The notes under the pieces were generated by a model. It did not search any database. It had not been told where the DNA came from and saw only the letters and a list, made by a program, of their open reading frames with translations. This document shows positions 42,053 to 50,119 of a DNA stretch of 60,966 nucleotides, in pieces. How positions within the stretch are numbered: position 1 is the first letter of the stretch; each line of letters begins with the position of its first letter. Source of the DNA: a virus; IMG/VR virus record IMGVR_UViG_3300044998_000129, positions 1-60,966 of that record. One strand, 5' to 3'. Made by a program: the position numbers and the translations under genes.

Positions 42053-42073
42053 CCGATAGGAGCCAGCTATCGG
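42053..42073 (-). terminator. 7-bp hairpin
   Basis: CCGATAG pairs with CTATCGG across seven bases, just downstream of the tube gene. No U-run. Confidence 0.45.
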
Positions 42074-42084
42074 AAGGCGTTTCG

Positions 42085-42486
42085 TTACGCCGCAGCAGGC
42101 AGAAGTTCGTCAATCTCGCGGAAGGTTGCGGTGATTGTAACTTCGTGTCCATCGCTGGAAGCATCCCCGGTCGAAGTGCCAGAAATGCCGGTATAGACAA
42201 GCCCATTGTAGTGTTCAATGGTGATGTCAAGAGCGCCACAACCCTGATAGAGGGCCAGGGGAACACCAAGATTACGAATGACAGTCAACTCGATCTGATT
42301 GTTCATACGAGCGCGGCGAACGTAACCACCAGGCAACGGCTCGTTATTAAACTCGCAGAGACGATATTGAGGTTGCTGGTCGTTCGCAAGTTCGTGCGAA
42401 AAAGGACCGTAAACGTCGCCCGTATCACAGTCACGAAACGTGATAAGGATGTTCCGAACGCCTACTTGATTGCCGCAGTCTGCCAT
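42085..42486 (-). CDS. Tail tube protein
   Basis: 133 aa. Directly after the sheath gene and of the size of Mu/P2-type tube proteins, beta-rich with a long central loop (LPGGYVRRARMNNQIELTV). It forms the inner tube inside the sheath. It has five Cys, more than usual. Flanked by hairpins on both sides. Confidence 0.75.
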   Translation of the reverse strand: MADCGNQVGVRNILITFRDCDTGDVYGPFSHELANDQQPQYRLCEFNNEPLPGGYVRRARMNNQIELTVIRNLGVPLALYQGCGALDITIEHYNGLVYTGISGTSTGDASSDGHEVTITATFREIDELLPAAA

Positions 42487-42516
42487 AGCAGTTCTCCTTC
42501 AATAGCGGTGATGGAA

Positions 42517-42540
42517 GATAAGCCGCCTAAGCGGCTTATC
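42517..42540 (-). terminator. 10-bp palindromic hairpin
   Basis: GATAAGCCGC and GCGGCTTATC flank a four-base loop between sheath and tube genes. No U-run; it may be a processing or attenuation site. Confidence 0.6.
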
Positions 42541-42543
42541 AAA

Positions 42544-44052
42544 TTAGCAGTTCGTAAGAAGTTGCGGAGTTGCATTGACCACGATCTGACGAATCCGAAC
42601 AGGCGGACGATAGATCATGTTCAAATACAGCTTGCCGGGGACACCATTGCATCGAGGCGAGACAGCAAAGTCATCTGTAACTTCGATGTCTTTGTTGATG
42701 TCCTCAAACTCGCTAAAGAGCGTTCCAACCTTCGACTTGGCCCAAGCGCGCGTCGAGCCAAGGATAGCCCGACGATTCGTCCCGCGAGCACCCTCACGAA
42801 TGTTCGTAGCATCGCTGTAGTAGCCGAGACCATTGAATTGCTGAAGATGTTTTGCAAGCTCCGTAGCAGTCACCGTAGCGAGACGACGAGAAGCAACCGA
42901 CTGGAAAGTCAAGTTTTCTCGACCTTCTGCATCGTAGCGATTGTTCGTAATATCAGCCACGATCTGAGGCGAAGTCAGCGAGCCTTGGCCACCGGAAACG
43001 GGGACCGTAGGAACAAAGCCAGCTTCAACAAGCTGCTGCATTTCGTCGAAGGTGAAGCAGGACGAGCAGGTTTCCGGGAACGACAGGCAGTCAAGAACAC
43101 CGAATTGCGGTCCTTGAATGCTAAGTTCCGGATTATCAACTGTCAAGCAGCAAGATTTCGCCGCATAAGCAGCAACTTTCAGCCACGGGAAGTTCGGATC
43201 GGTGAGGCAATGTGCCATGCGCGAGACAACAGCCGAGTTTGTATCTTGGGCAAGAATCTGCCCAAGCGCACCCGCATTGTAAGTGTAGCCGTGTCCGAAA
43301 CACTGAGGCTTATCGCAAGACCAAGCATCTTCAAGATAGTTGATCGCACCATTTTGCCAAGCTACATTTCCGTAGAGCATGGCAAAGCAGCAAACGCAGC
43401 AATCGCCGAACACCGTATTGTAGTTCAGCGGAGCTGGATCGTTTGCACCGACCACCGTTTGAGTTGTTGTGATCGTCACACCCGTGGGGAAGTAATTATT
43501 CAATCCATGCCAGTTGACATTCGGATTGAGGAAGTTTCCAACAGTCCCCGCGTTGCGAGCCGTGAGCGTGACAACGCCGAGGGCTGCAACTGCCGTATAG
43601 GGAAAGTCAGGCGGAACAGCGGCAGCAATCGCGGCAGCAATTGCGGTGGCCGTATCACCCGTTGAAACAGGAACGCTGATATTCCAGCGACCGTCGCCCC
43701 AATAGATGTCAATACGACCGTCAGAAGTTGCCGGACCTGTAACCGTCAAAGTGTAGACAGCAGCAACGCCAGTCGGAGCGTCTTGACGCGGAAGAGCAAA
43801 AATCTCGATCCGTCGATCACCGCAGCAATTAATTGCGGTTTTAAGAGATTCGGCGAGAACCGAACCAGCACCAAACTGAGAGTCGATGTCTTTGATAGAA
43901 GTAACCTTTGTCAAGACATTAGGAACAATCGTGCTGGAGCCAGGATCGTAATACTGACCTTCCAGAACAACACGGCAAACTTCGCCGAGAATATTCTTGC
44001 TCGGATCGAAGCAAAGACGGATAAAACCGTCACGAAGCGAGTCGATTGCCAT
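42544..44052 (-). CDS. Tail sheath protein
   Basis: 502 aa. Mu gpL-type sheath by position, size and domains: an N-terminal SLRDGFIRLCFDPS strand, a central insertion domain and a C-terminal domain ending IRQIVVNATPQLL. It is unusual in having about twenty Cys, for example CCVCCF near 221 and ETCSSCF near 335. The ATG at 44052 has AAGGAG upstream. Confidence 0.85.
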   Translation of the reverse strand: MAIDSLRDGFIRLCFDPSKNILGEVCRVVLEGQYYDPGSSTIVPNVLTKVTSIKDIDSQFGAGSVLAESLKTAINCCGDRRIEIFALPRQDAPTGVAAVYTLTVTGPATSDGRIDIYWGDGRWNISVPVSTGDTATAIAAAIAAAVPPDFPYTAVAALGVVTLTARNAGTVGNFLNPNVNWHGLNNYFPTGVTITTTQTVVGANDPAPLNYNTVFGDCCVCCFAMLYGNVAWQNGAINYLEDAWSCDKPQCFGHGYTYNAGALGQILAQDTNSAVVSRMAHCLTDPNFPWLKVAAYAAKSCCLTVDNPELSIQGPQFGVLDCLSFPETCSSCFTFDEMQQLVEAGFVPTVPVSGGQGSLTSPQIVADITNNRYDAEGRENLTFQSVASRRLATVTATELAKHLQQFNGLGYYSDATNIREGARGTNRRAILGSTRAWAKSKVGTLFSEFEDINKDIEVTDDFAVSPRCNGVPGKLYLNMIYRPPVRIRQIVVNATPQLLTNC

Positions 44053-44058
44053 ATTCAA

Positions 44059-44280
44059 TTACTCCTTGGCAGAGGGGGCAGGGGCTACCTTCGGGGCAGC
44101 TTGGCGGGCGGTGTCCGGTTCCACGATCAAATCGTTATGAACTTCAATCAAGCGCATGATATAGGGCGTGCGCTGAACGGTTACAAAGCGGTCTTCAGGG
44201 ATCATATCGCCGCGAGGCGAGGTCCGTGCGACCCGACCGGGAGCGGCTTTGACCCGGATATTTCGAGAGTCCATTGCCAT
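44059..44280 (-). CDS. DUF2635-like protein
   Basis: 73 aa, with the KAAPGRVARTSPRGDMIPE and MRLIEVHNDL pattern of DUF2635, a small protein found just before the sheath in Mu-like phages. AAAGGA fixes the ATG at 44280. Confidence 0.65.
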   Translation of the reverse strand: MAMDSRNIRVKAAPGRVARTSPRGDMIPEDRFVTVQRTPYIMRLIEVHNDLIVEPDTARQAAPKVAPAPSAKE

Positions 44281-44291
44281 GACAGTTCCTT

Positions 44292-44882
44292 TCAAATTCT
44301 TGCAAAATCGCAAGGGTCAGGTTCGACGCATTCCTCACAAGGATCGCACGGGCGATTAGACCTTGCTCGAAGCACACGTCCGATGATCTGTATTTCAAAC
44401 GGTTCCTTCGCCAGATCATCACACGAAGGATCGTCGGGTTCGCGACACCAGACTTCGGAGGCGCGAAATCGAAAGGTGATGACGACAGCAAACTCATTGC
44501 TCTCGACATCGAGAGATAGATAAGATACTCCGCCGTTGTTTGGAGTTCTATAGCTATGCATGAACGTCAACAAACGATTGCGGAGGCTTTCGTAGTTATA
44601 GAAAGCGTAGAAAGGAGTAACAGTTCCATCGGCCCTATTGTATTTAACAGGCTCATACATAAACTGTATAATGAAATCGCTTGTAATTGTAATTTTTCCG
44701 CCACCGTTAGTAGGTTGAGCTCCAGTTTCGCTTATTAGAGCTGTAAACGCAAGCGGCAAAGTTGGAATATTTGTTTTGTTATCAAAAGGATCAACTTCGC
44801 TAACAGCAATAGAACGACCACCAAGGTCTGGAAACCAGACCCCAATTTTCTCAGCTACATCGAGAATTAGAGGGATCGCCAT
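44292..44882 (-). CDS. Probable tail terminator (Mu gp37-like)
   Basis: 196 aa, placed where Mu-like phages carry the tail terminator. Contains ITSDFIIQFMYEPVKY and VVITFRFRASEVWC; the C-terminus has four Cys (CDPCEECVEPDPC). Assigned from context only. Confidence 0.55.
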   Translation of the reverse strand: MAIPLILDVAEKIGVWFPDLGGRSIAVSEVDPFDNKTNIPTLPLAFTALISETGAQPTNGGGKITITSDFIIQFMYEPVKYNRADGTVTPFYAFYNYESLRNRLLTFMHSYRTPNNGGVSYLSLDVESNEFAVVITFRFRASEVWCREPDDPSCDDLAKEPFEIQIIGRVLRARSNRPCDPCEECVEPDPCDFARI

Positions 44883-45304
44883 TTCACATAACCCGTCAAA
44901 GGTCTACCGCGTTCAAGACTTTCTCGCAACGCAGTATCAGACATTTTTCGACGTTCCATATAGCGGGTGCCTTGCCGAAGGTATTTTGCGTAGGAAGTAT
45001 TTGTTCCAATTATTCCGCTAAAGCGAGCCGGGGTAAATCGAATACCGATGCTTTTAACTAGCTTGCCAGTGTCGATCGCAGGATATTCTTCTTCAGGAAC
45101 ATTTACTGAGCGGCGAAACCAAACCTTACTAATTTTGCGACGAGCAAGAACTCCGGTGTGTGGTCCTTTTAACATACCTCTATAGAGGATTATATCAGCT
45201 CGTCGAATAACCCCTTCAACCCAAAGACGAATTGCCGATTCGTCTAAAACCGCTTCAAAAGCACCTGATCGACTTGTGTTAAAATCTATAACTACGTCAG
45301 TCAT
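44867..45304 (-). CDS. Neck or minor tail protein (HK97 gp10-like)
   Basis: 145 aa, basic. VDTGKLVKSIG-like DTGKLVKSIGIRF and GTNTSYAKYLRQGTRYM are hallmarks of HK97 gp10 / Mu gpG-type neck proteins. Overlaps its neighbours by 16 and 4 bases. Confidence 0.75.
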   Translation of the reverse strand: MTDVVIDFNTSRSGAFEAVLDESAIRLWVEGVIRRADIILYRGMLKGPHTGVLARRKISKVWFRRSVNVPEEEYPAIDTGKLVKSIGIRFTPARFSGIIGTNTSYAKYLRQGTRYMERRKMSDTALRESLERGRPLTGYVKWRSL

Positions 45305-45720
45305 AGGTGCACACCTTTCGGCAGAGAAGCGACCACCGTTGGAGTTTCGGGCTTTTGCGCCTCATCGCTTCGTTCGACAAGACGGCACCCGAATTCGTAG
45401 CAGGGGGAACAGCCGTCTTCCGTTTGATCCACTGTCAAAATCTTAAACCAGCGCGGCGGGGAGATTCTGCGCTCCTCATATATCCACGCATAGCTTGAAA
45501 CTTCAAGGTCTGGACGATACCGAATCTTTATGATGTGAGTTCTTTCGTTTCGGTTGTCCATCATAGCTTGCCCATTCGGGCTAAACATACTCCCTCGTTT
45601 AGCTTCAATAGAAGCCCAAGTAGCCATGACTTCTTTGCGAACAAGCGTCAAACTACCATGAGACGTGATAACGTCTTTCTGGCTACAAAGAACGACGCGA
45701 TGCCGCAAAGCAGAAATCAT
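45301..45720 (-). CDS. Head-tail joining protein (SPP1 gp16-like)
   Basis: 139 aa. Begins with the LRHRVVLCSQ start common in head-closure proteins, followed by beta strands ATWASIEAKRG and RPDLEVSSYAWIY. Overlaps both neighbours by four bases. Confidence 0.7.
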   Translation of the reverse strand: MISALRHRVVLCSQKDVITSHGSLTLVRKEVMATWASIEAKRGSMFSPNGQAMMDNRNERTHIIKIRYRPDLEVSSYAWIYEERRISPPRWFKILTVDQTEDGCSPCYEFGCRLVERSDEAQKPETPTVVASLPKGVHL

Positions 45721-46388
45721 ACGGCATTATCCTTCAACGTTCGCCATATGTCAATCGCCCCCGATGCTAGAGCCGGATTATTGGCGTCCAAATTCAATGC
45801 CAAGGCTTGAGTAGAATTAGAACGACGAATAGCGTCACCGGGATTTTCGATCAAATGAGCAATATATTTAAGTGCACCTATTGCCAGTCCGGCTGGAAGA
45901 TCACTTTCCGTGCTATATCCAGCAACATATTGAATCTGAAGTTGTGCTTTGTCGCGGCACGGATTACAGCAACCAATTCCCATATCGCCGGGATGATATG
46001 CAATTCGGGCTTCGTTAGTTCCGACAACAACTGGAAGTCGTTCAATAGCCCGCGATGGATCGCCAAACAAATAGGCAAATGGCTCTGCAAATGGAAATCG
46101 TGTTTTATGAGTAAAATACCTTCCAGGCATCTCCCAGAACGAAAATGGTTGCTTTACAGGTTCAACAAGAACACGTTGGCCACCGAAGAACAAGCCGGTA
46201 TATTTCTCGGCTGCTTGAATGGCGGCTGCCCGGTAAAGCGAGAGTTGTTCATCTGTCACCGTAATGACATCTTCGGTTTTAGTATGCGTTCGAATGAGAC
46301 TTAGCGGCAATATCTTCTCAAAGTCGAAGCAACGACCTTTCATCGACGCCATATCATTCGTATCGGTGCGAGTGATTTCTCTAAGCAT
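45717..46388 (-). CDS. Head-tail connector (HK97 gp6-like)
   Basis: 223 aa. Helical connector pattern: LSLYRAAAIQAAEKYTG near 60 and QIQYVAGYSTESDLPAGLAIGALKYIAHL near 155-183 (with the usual LP..L..A). It binds under the portal. Confidence 0.8.
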   Translation of the reverse strand: MLREITRTDTNDMASMKGRCFDFEKILPLSLIRTHTKTEDVITVTDEQLSLYRAAAIQAAEKYTGLFFGGQRVLVEPVKQPFSFWEMPGRYFTHKTRFPFAEPFAYLFGDPSRAIERLPVVVGTNEARIAYHPGDMGIGCCNPCRDKAQLQIQYVAGYSTESDLPAGLAIGALKYIAHLIENPGDAIRRSNSTQALALNLDANNPALASGAIDIWRTLKDNAV

Positions 46389-47131
46389 CAGCTACAATCC
46401 CGGCACCGAATATCGAAGCACGATATGTGAAAATATCTATTCCGATCACAGTCGTTTGCAGGTTGCTTAATAGTAAGTCGATACTCGTCGCAAGGACGAC
46501 ACGACATTGGCATTGTAATCGGAAAACGAACTGTTTGCATTCGTTGATCCGTAATGACCTTTCCTAGGTCAATAAAAGGAACAAGCGACGTGTATTCGCG
46601 AGGAGGCAAACCGATAGTAGTGCCTACGCTCCAAACAATCGAACGAACAATCCAACGGCCTTGAGCATCAGTGATCTTAACCCAAGTTACATCCCATCCT
46701 TCAAATCCATTATTTGGAAAATATTGAACAGAAGGATTGTATTGACCACCGGGTTGCGTTACTACTCCATGATAAGGACCAGAAAGCGGCAAAATCTCAA
46801 ACTTGAAACTGTTTCCAGACGGTGTCAAGTTAACACCGATGTTAACACCAGAGCTAGTATTAACTGGAGTATTTGGAGCCTGATAGTTCGTATTCTGCGG
46901 TGGAGGAAAGCCATCAATATCGCCAGATGGACAATTCTCTTCGTTAGCGACAATATCAAAGTCAAACGTCGGAACAATTCCGGGGCTGCCAATCGGGAGA
47001 GACCATGGCGCGTAATTGATCTGCATGAGATTCGTCTCGCCCGGTCGAAGGCTAACTGGCAAGCAACAGCACGCATCGCAAACAGCACCGGAAGGGCCAC
47101 CGTCGCGAGGATCAACAGAGAAGTAGAGCAT
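46388..47131 (-). CDS. Cys-rich virion protein of unknown function
   Basis: 247 aa, not recognised. Cys clusters at both ends (CDACCCLP near 19-26; SCRPCDE, SCFDIRCRDC at the C-terminus) flank a beta-rich body. Lies between head and neck genes, so it is probably part of the virion. Confidence 0.6.
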   Translation of the reverse strand: MLYFSVDPRDGGPSGAVCDACCCLPVSLRPGETNLMQINYAPWSLPIGSPGIVPTFDFDIVANEENCPSGDIDGFPPPQNTNYQAPNTPVNTSSGVNIGVNLTPSGNSFKFEILPLSGPYHGVVTQPGGQYNPSVQYFPNNGFEGWDVTWVKITDAQGRWIVRSIVWSVGTTIGLPPREYTSLVPFIDLGKVITDQRMQTVRFPITMPMSCRPCDEYRLTIKQPANDCDRNRYFHISCFDIRCRDCS

Positions 47132-47154
47132 GACTAATTCCTTCCGGTTAGAGT

Positions 47155-47179
47155 AGGCGGCCCTTTGTGAGGACCGCCT
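47155..47179 (-). terminator. Hairpin after the 29-aa gene
   Basis: AGGCGG-C-CCT pairs with AGG-A-CCGCCT across five bases, with one mismatch. Minus-strand context between two structural genes. Confidence 0.5.
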
Positions 47180-47185
47180 GAATGT

Positions 47186-47275
47186 TTACTGCTCGCGGCA
47201 GACGAAGCACGGAGCGGAAACCCGGACGACCGGCGGATTGACCGGACAGGCGGGAACGCAGTTGAGACGACCCAT
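47186..47275 (-). CDS. 29-aa Cys-containing microprotein
   Basis: MGRLNCVPACPVNPPV... with Cys at 6, 10, 23 and 26 (C-x3-C and C-x2-C). AGAGGAG lies about ten bases ahead of the ATG and a hairpin follows, so translation is plausible despite the length. Four Cys could bind zinc or make two disulfides. It lies among Cys-rich virion genes. Function unknown. Confidence 0.45.
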   Translation of the reverse strand: MGRLNCVPACPVNPPVVRVSAPCFVCREQ

Positions 47276-47333
47276 CGGTTTATTCTCCTCTTTCAGTTAC
47301 ATCTGATCGGATGAATCAGACGATGACTTAACG

Positions 47334-47762
47334 TCATTTCTTTGTCGAACTTGAATCAGCCCAAGGCGGCACAACCGGCGCATCAGGGGCAGCGTCAGGG
47401 GCAGCGTCAGCGGGCGCGTCAGGGGCAGCGTCAGCACCCACGGGCGGATCAGCGGGCGCGTCAGGGGCAGCGTCAGCGGGCGCGTTATAGCGGTCCATCG
47501 CCCATTCTAGCGCAGCATCATCCGGGACGGTTGCATAGTTCAAGTTCAGCAACAATGTCCCAATACTCGATTCAAAAAGGCAAAGTTTGTCATCTTGATT
47601 CCATTCTACCTTAATCGAATCGGCTGTGACGTAAGGACGAAATGTAAAATACTTTCTACCCTCGAGAGTCATCCCCGTAAAATACTTCATTGTGACGCCG
47701 ATGTCGCCGTCCAAAGATTCGACGTATCCATCTGCACGCCTGTAGATATAGGGCATTTCCAT
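47334..47762 (-). CDS. Structural-region protein with Ala/Asp/Pro tail
   Basis: 142 aa. An N-terminal beta-rich 100 residues (EMPYIYRRADGYVESLDG) followed by a low-complexity DAAPDAPAD tail encoded by short tandem repeats. AAGGA precedes the ATG at 47762. It overlaps the C-terminal end of the upstream frame by 107 bases. Confidence 0.6.
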   Translation of the reverse strand: MEMPYIYRRADGYVESLDGDIGVTMKYFTGMTLEGRKYFTFRPYVTADSIKVEWNQDDKLCLFESSIGTLLLNLNYATVPDDAALEWAMDRYNAPADAAPDAPADPPVGADAAPDAPADAAPDAAPDAPVVPPWADSSSTKK

Positions 47763-48087
47763 GGGCTCTGATCCTTGCTTTAACAAGCGGAGCATTCCGC
47801 ATGTCTAAGTCCTGCATGATGTAAAGCTGACAATCTTCTTCGACATCAAGCGTTATTGTTCGCTTCGGCATCGCTTGTGACAAACGAATTGTTGTTGGAG
47901 TTAGTAACTGCGGTTCATCCTGTTTAAGCATCAATTTTGAAGGCGGGATGTAAGGTGAAGGCTCGTAGTCACCAACCGATGAAAATACTTCGCAAAAAGC
48001 TGATTTCATACCTTTGCGAAGTGAAACAGTGAGTCGCGCAGTCTGGCCTCTGCGGACTCGATAAGGCCCTGCTACCTTTTGCCTCAT
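47656..48087 (-). CDS. Structural-region protein of unknown function
   Basis: 143 aa, Cys-containing beta-like body (VRRGQTARLTVSLRKGMKSA). Its ATG overlaps the upstream stop (ATGA). The last 36 residues are Arg-rich and overlap the next gene in another frame, so the true C-terminus is doubtful; a frameshift joining the two genes is possible. Confidence 0.5.
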   Translation of the reverse strand: MRQKVAGPYRVRRGQTARLTVSLRKGMKSAFCEVFSSVGDYEPSPYIPPSKLMLKQDEPQLLTPTTIRLSQAMPKRTITLDVEEDCQLYIMQDLDMRNAPLVKARIRAHGNALYLQACRWIRRIFGRRHRRHNEVFYGDDSRG

Positions 48088-48503
48088 GGCATCTTCGGAC
48101 CTTGCCGAAGCATTACGGCTCGAATACTTGAGGTAGAGCCCGAAATCGGAACAATCCGAACGAACGCATTCGGCCGACAGGGGATCGTGCCACCGCAAAT
48201 CGTGCGAACCGCAGTCCCGGCAGGAATTGTCACGCGAGCAGGTTCTGACGGTGCATTTGTAAAAGCCGGTTGAGAGCAAAGAGCGATTTCGGCTACCGGA
48301 GAAAACTGACCCGGAACGCAAGGGTCTTGCGTAGAAGGCGGAGCCGCTTCAAAACCGAACACAGCATTAACTGTAATCGGCCCGACGACTTCGAAAGACC
48401 ACGCAAACCGCGTGAACTTTCGGATGTCAAAAGAAAAGCTCTGCGCACCATCCCACGCAAGAGTTCCGACATTTTGAATGGCGATATTGGAGTTAACAGG
48501 CAT
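48084..48503 (-). CDS. Possible head decoration protein
   Basis: 139 aa, beta-rich, with a few Cys. It lies just downstream of the capsid gene, where decoration or head-completion proteins sit. No family recognised. GGAG precedes the ATG. Confidence 0.5.
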   Translation of the reverse strand: MPVNSNIAIQNVGTLAWDGAQSFSFDIRKFTRFAWSFEVVGPITVNAVFGFEAAPPSTQDPCVPGQFSPVAEIALCSQPAFTNAPSEPARVTIPAGTAVRTICGGTIPCRPNAFVRIVPISGSTSSIRAVMLRQGPKMP

Positions 48504-48530
48504 CGAAGGTATCTCCTTCAGGGGTTGCGG

Positions 48531-48558
48531 AAACTAGTGCTTTGATCTAGTCGGTCAA
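48531..48558 (-). promoter_or_regulatory. Possible late promoter with ACTAGTGC
   Basis: On the minus strand: TTGACC, 16 bases, TAGTTT, with GCACTAGT overlapping the -10 box as at 10397. It could feed the genes below the capsid terminator. Confidence 0.45.
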
Positions 48559-48611
48559 TCTTGCGTGAAAGACCTGATTCCGTAGTTCTCTACTCGATTT
48601 TTGACCTCAGA

Positions 48612-48633
48612 ACGGTGGCCCGAAGGCCACCGT
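48612..48633 (-). terminator. Capsid terminator made of inverted octamers
   Basis: On the minus strand ACGGTGGCC and GGCCACCGT form a perfect 9-bp stem closed by a C(UUCG)G tetraloop. Both arms contain the genome-wide octamer. It lies directly after the capsid stop codon. Confidence 0.8.
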
Positions 48634-48641
48634 CAATCTTA

Positions 48642-50096
48642 TCAGTTCGCGCCAGCGACGAGAATTCGGGCAGCAGGGCAGCACATGACAAACCCGCCGT
48701 CTTTCGCCCCGAATTGATACTTGACGCACCAAGCTGTCGAACCGCCTTCATACTGTTCCATGAACATCGGGCGATGGTCAACAGCCGCAAAAGCCATGTT
48801 CCAAACGCCAGCCGCCATGATGAAGGAACCTGCCGCGAAAGGTTGAGCGGTAGAACCGAGCGTGCCACCTTCGGTCGGGTCAGGCAAGCAGTTCGAAATA
48901 CGAATCCGCTCACGAACGTCATCCGGCGAGAACGACATCAGACCGTCGCCAAACAGGAAGCGTCCGTCATTGTCCACCATCGAAGCGAAGTAGGCAAACA
49001 CGTTTTGGTGCATCACCGCGATGACGGGACCACCGTATTCAACAGGATGCGAAGCCCAGAATTGGCGCAAATCTTGATGAGTCGGGTTTTGCGCAGGCGT
49101 AGCAACCTTTGTGAAGCAGTCTTGCGTGAGCCAGCCCATCGGTTCGTTGATACCATCGCCGGTAATCAGAGCCTGGTTGCGGTTAATCCGATAGGACCGA
49201 GCCGCCGCCCGCATCATGAAGCCAAGCAGGTCGTAGTTTGCTTCGCGCAGGGTATCACGTTGGAAGCAGAACACGCCGCGATAGTCATAGGTGTGGCCGT
49301 TCTTCCAAGTGATGTTGCCTTCGGGACCATATTCAGCGTCGCATTTCGCATCGCAATCATACTTCCCAATGTCGCCGTAGCTTTGAACATGCGGAAACAT
49401 GAATGTCGAGCGAGACACCGACACTTGAGCGTAAAGGTCAAGCATCGAAGCACATTCGATCTCGCAGTCGATCTCAATTCCGAGCATTTCGGGCGAGAAG
49501 AACGCAGCGTCGAGAGAAGCCGCATCAAACGCTTTACGTTCTGCTTCCGTAAAATCACGAATGATCTTGGCTTTTGATTCCAAACCAACGCGCATCAGCT
49601 TGCGAACCGCGGAGCGGTAATCCGAAGGCGTAACAAGATCATCAAGATTTTCACGAAAATCTTCGTGCGAGCCACCCTTGTAGATATGAACCCGACGCTG
49701 AAGTTCGATTGCCGCACGGCGGTCAGAATCTTCAAGGTCTTTGCCACCCCGATAGAGCGGACTGTCCATTTCCTTCTTGATAGTATTGACAGCTTCCTCG
49801 CAAGCCTGAAGTTTTGCCATTGCGTCAGCGACGGCATCAGACATTTTCGACAGCTTGTCGCGGGTTTCACCGTCGGCCCTGGAAATGTCGCCAATGGACT
49901 TTTTCAGATTCGACAGCTCTGTTGCATTGGATTCGAAATCGCCCTTAAACTTCTTGACCAAGGACACAGCATCGCTAAGTTCTTTGGTAAGAACTTCAAG
50001 CCCTTCGTCACGCAGCTTGTGATCCGCAGGGGCATCTTTCTTGATAAATGCTCCGCGAAGCGGCGTCAACGCAGTTGAATTCTTAGTATCGTGCAT
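48642..50096 (-). CDS. Major capsid protein (HK97-like)
   Basis: 484 aa. The N-terminal 120 residues are a coiled coil (VLTKELSDAVSLVKKFKGDFES) like the HK97 delta scaffold domain, removed by the protease. The body has ITGDGINEPMGWL near 305-317, typical of HK97-fold capsids. It contains several Cys. GGAG fixes the ATG at 50096. Confidence 0.92.
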   Translation of the reverse strand: MHDTKNSTALTPLRGAFIKKDAPADHKLRDEGLEVLTKELSDAVSLVKKFKGDFESNATELSNLKKSIGDISRADGETRDKLSKMSDAVADAMAKLQACEEAVNTIKKEMDSPLYRGGKDLEDSDRRAAIELQRRVHIYKGGSHEDFRENLDDLVTPSDYRSAVRKLMRVGLESKAKIIRDFTEAERKAFDAASLDAAFFSPEMLGIEIDCEIECASMLDLYAQVSVSRSTFMFPHVQSYGDIGKYDCDAKCDAEYGPEGNITWKNGHTYDYRGVFCFQRDTLREANYDLLGFMMRAAARSYRINRNQALITGDGINEPMGWLTQDCFTKVATPAQNPTHQDLRQFWASHPVEYGGPVIAVMHQNVFAYFASMVDNDGRFLFGDGLMSFSPDDVRERIRISNCLPDPTEGGTLGSTAQPFAAGSFIMAAGVWNMAFAAVDHRPMFMEQYEGGSTAWCVKYQFGAKDGGFVMCCPAARILVAGAN

Positions 50097-50119
50097 ATCT
50101 ATTCTCCGCAACGATGGTT

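Noticed and set aside
41920-43665. 581-aa plus-strand frame in the sheath region
   Set aside because: It runs antisense over the sheath, tube and their hairpins, has no recognisable domain and conflicts with two well-supported minus-strand genes.
48561-49577. 338-aa plus-strand frame over the capsid gene
   Set aside because: Antisense to the major capsid gene; no ribosome site or domain.
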